In this document: in pieces, positions 1-5,027 of the stretch
Layout of the letters: the number at the start of each line of letters is the position of its first letter
Numbering within the stretch: position 1 is the first letter of the stretch
Assembly (NCBI GenBank): GCA_031287505.1
Contig: JAITSW010000221.1
Coordinates: 1-5,027 of the forward strand
From: Propionibacteriaceae bacterium
GTDB taxonomy: Bacteria; Actinomycetota; Actinomycetes; Propionibacteriales; Propionibacteriaceae
Direction: 5' to 3'
DNA length: 5,027 nucleotides
Program-made: the position numbers and the translations under genes
The notes under the pieces: generated by a model
The model's input: only the letters and a program-made list of their open reading frames with translations
Databases searched by the model: none
Told to the model about the DNA's origin: nothing

Positions 1-2055
<2,055 letters not shown>

Positions 2056-2061
2056 GGCTGT

Positions 2062-2124
2062 TTAATAGCCAAGTGGGCTGGGCGGTTGCCGATATGGCAG
2101 CCACCCAGCCCACTTGGCCTTTAA
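2062..2124 (+). terminator. Strong hairpin terminator after rpoC
   Basis: The hairpin begins 12 bases after the rpoC stop. The arms at 2068-2085 and 2101-2118 pair at 17 of 18 positions, with one C-A mismatch (2083/2103). The stem continues through a U-G pair (2086/2100) and TGCC/GGCA (2087-2090 with 2096-2099) to a five-base loop, GATAT. This gives about 22 pairs. Short TTAA segments at 2062-2065 and 2121-2124 are also symmetric around it. The T tract after the stem is short (CTTTAA), as is common for GC-richer Gram-positives. The near symmetry would let it work on either strand, but no convergent gene is visible. It should separate rpoC from the mmd operon. A processing or transcript-stability role cannot be excluded. 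Confidence 0.85.
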
Positions 2125-2144
2125 CATCGTGTAAAAGCCTCGCA

Positions 2145-2171
2145 AACGATCCCACCGCAATTGTGGGCGTT
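2145..2171. repeat. Imperfect inverted repeat upstream of the candidate promoter
   Basis: AACG (2145-2148) and CCCAC (2151-2155) are complementary to GTGGG (2163-2167) and CGTT (2168-2171). A two-base bulge (2149-2150) and a seven-base loop, CGCAATT, interrupt the repeat. It overlaps the proposed -35 hexamer at 2161-2166. A competing pair, ATCGT (2126-2130) with ACGAT (2146-2150), uses some of the same bases. It could be a protein-binding site or chance structure. No T run follows, so it is not a terminator. Confidence 0.3.
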
Positions 2172-2189
2172 CCAGGTTGACAGTAATAT
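2161..2189 (+). promoter_or_regulatory. Candidate sigma-A type promoter for the mmd operon
   Basis: A TTGTGG hexamer (2161-2166) lies exactly 17 bases before TAATAT (2184-2189). These resemble the -35 TTGACA (3 of 6) and -10 TATAAT (4 of 6) boxes. Transcription would start near 2196, giving a leader of about 100 bases before mmdA. A promoter is expected here because a strong terminator stands upstream and a new operon downstream. An alternative reading uses the consensus TTGACA at 2177-2182 as the -35 box, but the 16-18 base spacing then lands on poor -10 matches (TACACA or ACACAT). The choice is inference from sequence only. Confidence 0.45.
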
Positions 2190-2197
2190 CTGTCAAC
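2176..2197. promoter_or_regulatory. Perfect inverted repeat around the -10 box, candidate operator
   Basis: The arms GTTGACAG (2176-2183) and CTGTCAAC (2190-2197) are exact reverse complements separated by six bases, TAATAT. Dyads of this size, 22 bases with a centre over the -10 hexamer, are typical places for a dimeric repressor to block RNA polymerase. I cannot assign a regulator family. The half-sites and spacing do not match the BirA-type biotin operator, which has a much longer spacer. Regulation of the mmd genes through this site is inference from its position. Confidence 0.5.
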
Positions 2198-2219
2198 GTA
2201 CACATTGGAATACGTACTG

Positions 2220-2261
2220 ATGATCGGCATTGCATTCTGGGGCGGCGGATGCACCCGATAG
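2220..2261 (+). CDS. Possible 13-codon leader peptide frame (speculative)
   Basis: An ATG at 2220 opens a 13-codon frame encoding MIGIAFWGGGCTR, closed by TAG at 2259-2261. It lies inside the predicted mmd leader, 35 bases before the mmdA start. A GGAA (2207-2210) nine bases upstream is only a weak ribosome binding site. Most of the frame falls within a possible hairpin: ATCGG/CCGAT (2223-2227 with 2255-2259) and TGCAT/ATGCA (2231-2235 with 2249-2253). There is no run of repeated regulatory codons, so classical attenuation is not indicated. A frame this short can easily occur by chance. Confidence 0.15.
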   Translation: MIGIAFWGGGCTR

Positions 2262-2264
2262 GAT

Positions 2265-2293
2265 GTCTTCAAACCGGAGCTTTTTTGGAGGAC
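2265..2293 (+). promoter_or_regulatory. mmdA ribosome binding site within a possible sequestering hairpin
   Basis: GGAGGA at 2287-2292 is a near-perfect Shine-Dalgarno sequence, four bases before the ATG at 2297, and it decides the start of mmdA. Upstream, GTCTTC (2265-2270) can pair with GAGGAC (2288-2293), including one G-U pair. After an A-G mismatch, AA (2272-2273) can pair with TT (2285-2286). This would leave an 11-base loop and hide the Shine-Dalgarno sequence. The ribosome binding site itself is clear. The hairpin is short and its use in the cell is conjecture. Confidence 0.6.
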
Positions 2294-2296
2294 AAG

Positions 2297-3841
2297 ATGG
2301 ATGAGCGGTTGCAGAAATTACGCCAAAAGCGCGAGCTTGCCCTTCAAGGTGGTGGTGCGAAGAGAATTGACGCGCAACACGCCCAAGGTAAGCTCACTGC
2401 CCGTGAGCGGCTCGCCGTCTTGCTCGATGAGGGCTCGTTTCAAGAACTTGGAGCGTTGGCGACTCACCAAAACACCGATTTCGGTATGGCTGATAAAAAA
2501 TTCCCCGGAGATGGCGTCGTCACCGGATTTGGAAAAGTGAATGGCCGCAGGGTGGCAGTGTATGCGCAGGATTTCACGGTGCTGGGCGGATCTTTTTCGC
2601 AAGTGCAGTCCAACAAGATTTGCCGACTGCAGGATTTGGCCATGGAGAGCGGCATCCCGCTTATCGGGCTCAATGATTCTGGCGGAGCTCGCGTGCAGGA
2701 GGGGGTGAAGTCGCTAGCAGCCTACGGCGAGGTGTTTTTCCGCAACGTGGCCGCCTCGGGTGTCATTCCGCAGTTGTCTTTGATCATGGGGCCGTGTGCT
2801 GGGGGTGCGGTCTATTCTCCGGCTCTGACCGATTTTGTCATTATGGTTGACGGCTCTGCCAACATGTTTTTGACCGGCCCGGAGATCATCAAAGCGGTAA
2901 CCGGCGAAGAGGTGACCTCGGAAGACCTCGGGGGCGCGTGGGTACACAATGCTCGCAGCGGGGTGGCTCACTTTGAGTCGGCATCTGATCAAGAAGCGCT
3001 GGAATTGGCCAAGCTGGTCTTGAGCTATCTTCCGCAAAACAATTCCCAAGATCCGCCATCCCTGACTCCCTATGATGATCCATACCGGGCGGAGGCCGCG
3101 CTAGATTCGATTATTCCCCAAGATGATAACCAGCCTTACGATATGCGCGACGTGCTGGATCTGGTTTTCGATCGGGAGAGTGTCTTGGAGGTGCACTCCC
3201 AATTTGCCCCCAACGCTGTGACGGCCTTTGCGAGATTGGACGGACATTCGATTGGTATTGTCGCCAATCAGCCGAGCGTCTTATCAGGAGCCCTCGATAT
3301 TGATTCGTCGGACAAGATCTCGCGGTTCATTTCGCTGTGCGATATGTTCAATATTCCGCTCGTCACTTTTGTGGATTGCCCCGGCTATCTACCCGGGGTA
3401 AACCAAGAATACGGCGGTGTTATCCGTCACGGCGCCAAAATCATCTATGCCTACTCGCAAGCCACCGTCCCCAAGTTGTGTGTGGTGACCCGCAAGGCCA
3501 TCGGAGGCTCGTATGTGGCTCTGAGTTCAAAGCAAATGGGCAACGATATCGCATTGGCTTGGCCATCCGCCCAAATTGCGGTTATGGGCGCCGAAGGCGC
3601 CTCGAAGCTGTTGAATCGCAAGAAACCAAACCAAGACCTGAAGGAGACGCTTTCGGATACCGAGTTTATTGCCGAATACCGGGAGAAATTCTTCAACCCA
3701 TACAACGCGGCAGATGTGGGGCAGATCGACGAAGTGATCGAACCCGCTGAGACTCGGCTCAGGCTTATTCAGTCTTTGGAAGTCTTGCGGACGAAAGTGC
3801 AAACGGGTCTACCCAAGAAGCACGGGCTCTTCCCGGTCTAG
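2297..3841 (+). CDS. mmdA: Methylmalonyl-CoA decarboxylase alpha subunit (carboxyltransferase)
   Basis: MmdA is the cytoplasmic carboxyltransferase. It moves the carboxyl group of methylmalonyl-CoA to biotin on MmdC, leaving propionyl-CoA. The protein has 514 residues, normal for the MmdA/PccB family, with two crotonase-fold halves. The N-half contains GKLTARERLAVLLDEGSF (31-48), the glycine-rich SGGARVQEG (128-136), GPCAGGAVYSPALTDF (165-180) and TGPEIIKAVTGEEVT (193-207). The C-half contains VANQPSVLSGALDIDSSDK (322-340), FVDCPGYLPG (358-367), RHGAKIIYAYS (377-387), RKAIGGSYVA (399-408) and AWPSAQIAVMG (421-431). By family analogy, the SGGAR and GGSY segments supply the two oxyanion holes. 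The ATG at 2297 is chosen for its GGAGGA site and because relatives begin at this point. In-frame upstream starts (TTG 2177, ATG 2249) would add non-conserved residues. The sequence alone could be propionyl-CoA carboxylase beta, but the following mmdD, mmdC and mmdB genes and the lack of a biotin carboxylase favour the decarboxylase. Nine bases separate it from mmdD. Confidence 0.93.
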   Translation: MDERLQKLRQKRELALQGGGAKRIDAQHAQGKLTARERLAVLLDEGSFQELGALATHQNTDFGMADKKFPGDGVVTGFGKVNGRRVAVYAQDFTVLGGSFSQVQSNKICRLQDLAMESGIPLIGLNDSGGARVQEGVKSLAAYGEVFFRNVAASGVIPQLSLIMGPCAGGAVYSPALTDFVIMVDGSANMFLTGPEIIKAVTGEEVTSEDLGGAWVHNARSGVAHFESASDQEALELAKLVLSYLPQNNSQDPPSLTPYDDPYRAEAALDSIIPQDDNQPYDMRDVLDLVFDRESVLEVHSQFAPNAVTAFARLDGHSIGIVANQPSVLSGALDIDSSDKISRFISLCDMFNIPLVTFVDCPGYLPGVNQEYGGVIRHGAKIIYAYSQATVPKLCVVTRKAIGGSYVALSSKQMGNDIALAWPSAQIAVMGAEGASKLLNRKKPNQDLKETLSDTEFIAEYREKFFNPYNAADVGQIDEVIEPAETRLRLIQSLEVLRTKVQTGLPKKHGLFPV

Positions 3842-3850
3842 GGGGATACG

Positions 3851-4228
3851 ATGGAACACTTAGGTTTTGGACTGTGGATGACAGTCCTGGGAATGGGTTC
3901 GGTTTTTCTGCTGTTGCTAATGCTGATGTTGCTCTTGCTGGCCATCGGTTGGCTGGATAAGCGAAGCGTGAAGGCTGCCGCACTTGCGGACCAACCAGAA
4001 GAGCAGTCTTTGGGCGAAGAAATCTCGATCGCTCCGGAAGTCTTGGCAGGGCTCTCAGATAAGCAAATCGCGGCTATATCGGTTGCCGTATTTGCGCACC
4101 AGCGTTTACGACGGTTGCAAGCCGCACCGGTAATGCGCTCCTATGAGCCGGGAAGCCAACTATTTGCCAGCCGTTGGGTAGCCATCGGTAGGGGATACCA
4201 ACATCAACCTTATCGACGGGGGAATTAG
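3851..4228 (+). CDS. mmdD: Na+-pump decarboxylase small membrane subunit (OadG/MmdD family)
   Basis: This 125-residue protein has the layout of the OadG/MmdD family, the small delta/gamma subunit that anchors the carboxyltransferase to the membrane pump subunit. A short N-terminus is followed by one hydrophobic helix at about 11-34 (TVLGMGSVFLLLLML onward), then WLDKR as a likely cytoplasmic boundary. A charged, Glu-rich linker covers about 45-68. The C-terminal region has LSDKQIAAISVAV (68-80) and SRWVAIGRG (107-115), which match the family pattern of a short helix and a W...GR motif near the end. A GGGGGA overlapping the mmdA stop (3841-3846) serves as ribosome binding site, four bases before the ATG. 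The small size and low conservation of this family make identification depend partly on position between mmdA and the biotin carrier. Calling it delta of methylmalonyl-CoA decarboxylase rather than gamma of oxaloacetate decarboxylase follows from mmdA. Confidence 0.85.
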   Translation: MEHLGFGLWMTVLGMGSVFLLLLMLMLLLLAIGWLDKRSVKAAALADQPEEQSLGEEISIAPEVLAGLSDKQIAAISVAVFAHQRLRRLQAAPVMRSYEPGSQLFASRWVAIGRGYQHQPYRRGN

Positions 4229-4233
4229 GAATT

Positions 4234-4716
4234 ATGCGTAGATACACCATCAACATCGACGAGGAAGCTTTCGTTGTCGACATTGAGGAGACGTCCGGAA
4301 ACACCTTTGCGGTGCGGCTAGCTGACGGCGAACCGATAGCTGTGCATTTGGTTGACCATCAAGAAATGTCGGAACCAATCGGGATCGCCGGCAATCATCC
4401 CAATCCTGCGCCTTCCGCTATTGCGGCTGCCCGGGTTGAGCGGATAGCTCGGCCTGCCGCCCACAACGCTAGGCCGACTGCCCCAGGTGGGGGAGGTGGC
4501 AAGTCGGGTCTGCAAGCCCCAATGCCAGGGGTGGTGCTGACTATCGAGGTCAGCCCTGGAGCGACGGTTGGCCGCGGGCAAACCCTGCTCATCCTAGAGG
4601 CAATGAAGATGAAGAATGAGCTTAAAGCCGAACGGGACGCAGTGGTCTCAAAAATCCATGTAGGTAACGGCGACCAAGTGAAATTTGGCGACCTGCTGAT
4701 CGAGTTTGAGAACTGA
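4234..4716 (+). CDS. mmdC: Biotin carrier subunit of methylmalonyl-CoA decarboxylase
   Basis: MmdC carries the biotin that shuttles the carboxyl group from MmdA to MmdB. In its 160 residues, an N-terminal segment (1-40, MRRYTINIDEEAFVVDIEE and following) resembles the conserved start of sodium-pump biotin carriers. A flexible Ala/Pro/Gly-rich linker follows at about 55-91, ending in PGGGGGK. The biotinyl domain runs from QAPMPG (94-99) to the end. The biotin attachment motif EAMKM is at 122-126, so Lys125 is the modified residue, 35 residues from the C-terminus as usual. It is longer than the roughly 130-residue Veillonella protein because of its larger N-terminal part. The ATG at 4234 is five bases after the mmdD stop. 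AGGA (4227-4230) overlaps that stop, and GGGGGA (4218-4223) lies further upstream, so translation is probably coupled. A biotin ligase must come from elsewhere in the genome. Confidence 0.93.
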   Translation: MRRYTINIDEEAFVVDIEETSGNTFAVRLADGEPIAVHLVDHQEMSEPIGIAGNHPNPAPSAIAAARVERIARPAAHNARPTAPGGGGGKSGLQAPMPGVVLTIEVSPGATVGRGQTLLILEAMKMKNELKAERDAVVSKIHVGNGDQVKFGDLLIEFEN

Positions 4717-4718
4717 CC

Positions 4719-5027
4719 GTGAGCCCCGAAACAATTGACCAGCTTTTACAAGGCTTAACGAATGTGACTTGGCAGTCATCGGTGATGATTGCCATTGGCG
4801 GGGTACTCATCTTCTTGGCTATCGCCAAAGAGTATGAGCCATTGCTCTTGTTGCCCATTGGCGCCGGAGCGATCCTGACAAATCTGCCGTTGTCTCCGCT
4901 AGTCGGCGAAGATGGGATGCTCTCCATCCTCTATGACACCGGCGTCGGTAACGAATTATTCCCGTTGATAATTTTTGTGGGCATCGGTGCGCTGACGGAT
5001 TTTGGGCCGTTGCTGGAAAACCCCAAG
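4719..5027 (+). CDS. mmdB: Na+-translocating decarboxylase beta subunit (N-terminal part, runs off window)
   Basis: MmdB is the integral membrane subunit that decarboxylates carboxybiotin and uses the energy to export Na+. The visible 103 codons are about a quarter of the usual 370-430 residues. After a short amphipathic N-terminus come TWQSSVMIAIGGVLIFLAIA (membrane helix, about 17-36), KEYEPLLLLPIGAGAILTNLP (37-57) and LFPLIIFVGIGALTDFGPLL (80-99). The KEYEPLLL, PIG.GAIL.N.P and GALTDFGPLL.NPK motifs are hallmarks of OadB/MmdB/GcdB. The GTG start at 4719 lies two bases after the mmdC stop. Only a weak GAGA (4708-4711) serves as ribosome binding site, consistent with coupling. The start is supported because relatives have a similar N-terminal stretch before the TW..VM helix. 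Residues known to bind Na+ lie further downstream and cannot be checked. Confidence 0.93.
   Translation, partial: MSPETIDQLLQGLTNVTWQSSVMIAIGGVLIFLAIAKEYEPLLLLPIGAGAILTNLPLSPLVGEDGMLSILYDTGVGNELFPLIIFVGIGALTDFGPLLENPK

Noticed and set aside
2176..2197. BirA-type biotin operator
   Set aside because: The dyad has a six-base spacer, while BirA sites have widely separated arms of different sequence.
2275..2286. T6 run at 2281-2286 as an intrinsic terminator or attenuator before mmdA
   Set aside because: No GC-rich stem ends directly before the T run. The nearby possible pairing involves the Shine-Dalgarno sequence instead.
2177..2296. A 40-residue upstream extension of mmdA (TTG 2177), or a shorter one from ATG 2249
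   Set aside because: The added residues are not family-like, and the TTG lies within the palindrome. The clear GGAGGA at 2287-2292 points to the ATG at 2297, where homologs begin.
2196..2296. Cobalamin riboswitch in the mmdA leader
   Set aside because: The pathway depends on B12 and would make this sensible, but the leader is only about 100 bases and I see no B12-box sequence or matching architecture.
3337..3750. Alternative + frame of 137 codons inside mmdA
   Set aside because: It overlaps conserved mmdA motifs in another frame and its translation shows no domain. It is a shadow of the real gene.

Overview
The window looks like a moderate-GC actinobacterial chromosome, by eye in the mid-50s percent GC. 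The main evidence is the first gene: the C-terminal half of RNA polymerase beta' (rpoC), which follows the actinobacterial form of the protein along its whole length and has no large trigger-loop insertion. A fermentative, facultative or anaerobic member of the Actinomycetaceae would fit, because a sodium-pump decarboxylase operon follows. That family-level placement is inference and was not tested.

Layout, all on the + strand. Positions 1-2055 hold the 3' part of rpoC, cut by the window edge. Positions 2056-2296 (241 bases) are the only sizeable gap. It begins with a very strong hairpin that should end the rpoC transcript. It then holds a candidate promoter whose -10 hexamer sits between the arms of a perfect 8-bp inverted repeat. 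Last come a possible 13-codon leader frame and a possible hairpin over the ribosome binding site. From 2297 to the right edge runs a tightly packed operon: mmdA (carboxyltransferase, 514 aa), mmdD (small membrane subunit, 125 aa), mmdC (biotin carrier, 160 aa) and the first 103 codons of mmdB (sodium-pumping membrane subunit). Gaps between these genes are 9, 5 and 2 bases, so co-transcription and translational coupling are likely.

Together the four mmd genes encode a biotin-dependent, Na+-translocating decarboxylase, most likely of methylmalonyl-CoA. MmdA moves the carboxyl group from methylmalonyl-CoA to biotin on MmdC, releasing propionyl-CoA. MmdB releases CO2 from carboxybiotin and exports Na+. 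MmdD holds the complex together at the membrane. The gene order matches the mmdADCB order known from Propionigenium and, apart from the extra mmdE, Veillonella. No biotin carboxylase gene is visible, which favours a decarboxylase over propionyl-CoA carboxylase.

No wholly new system is evident. The points most worth a second look are the unstudied leader in front of mmdA, the placement of a Na+ pump operon directly behind rpoC, and two substitutions in the otherwise nearly invariant bridge helix of RNA polymerase.
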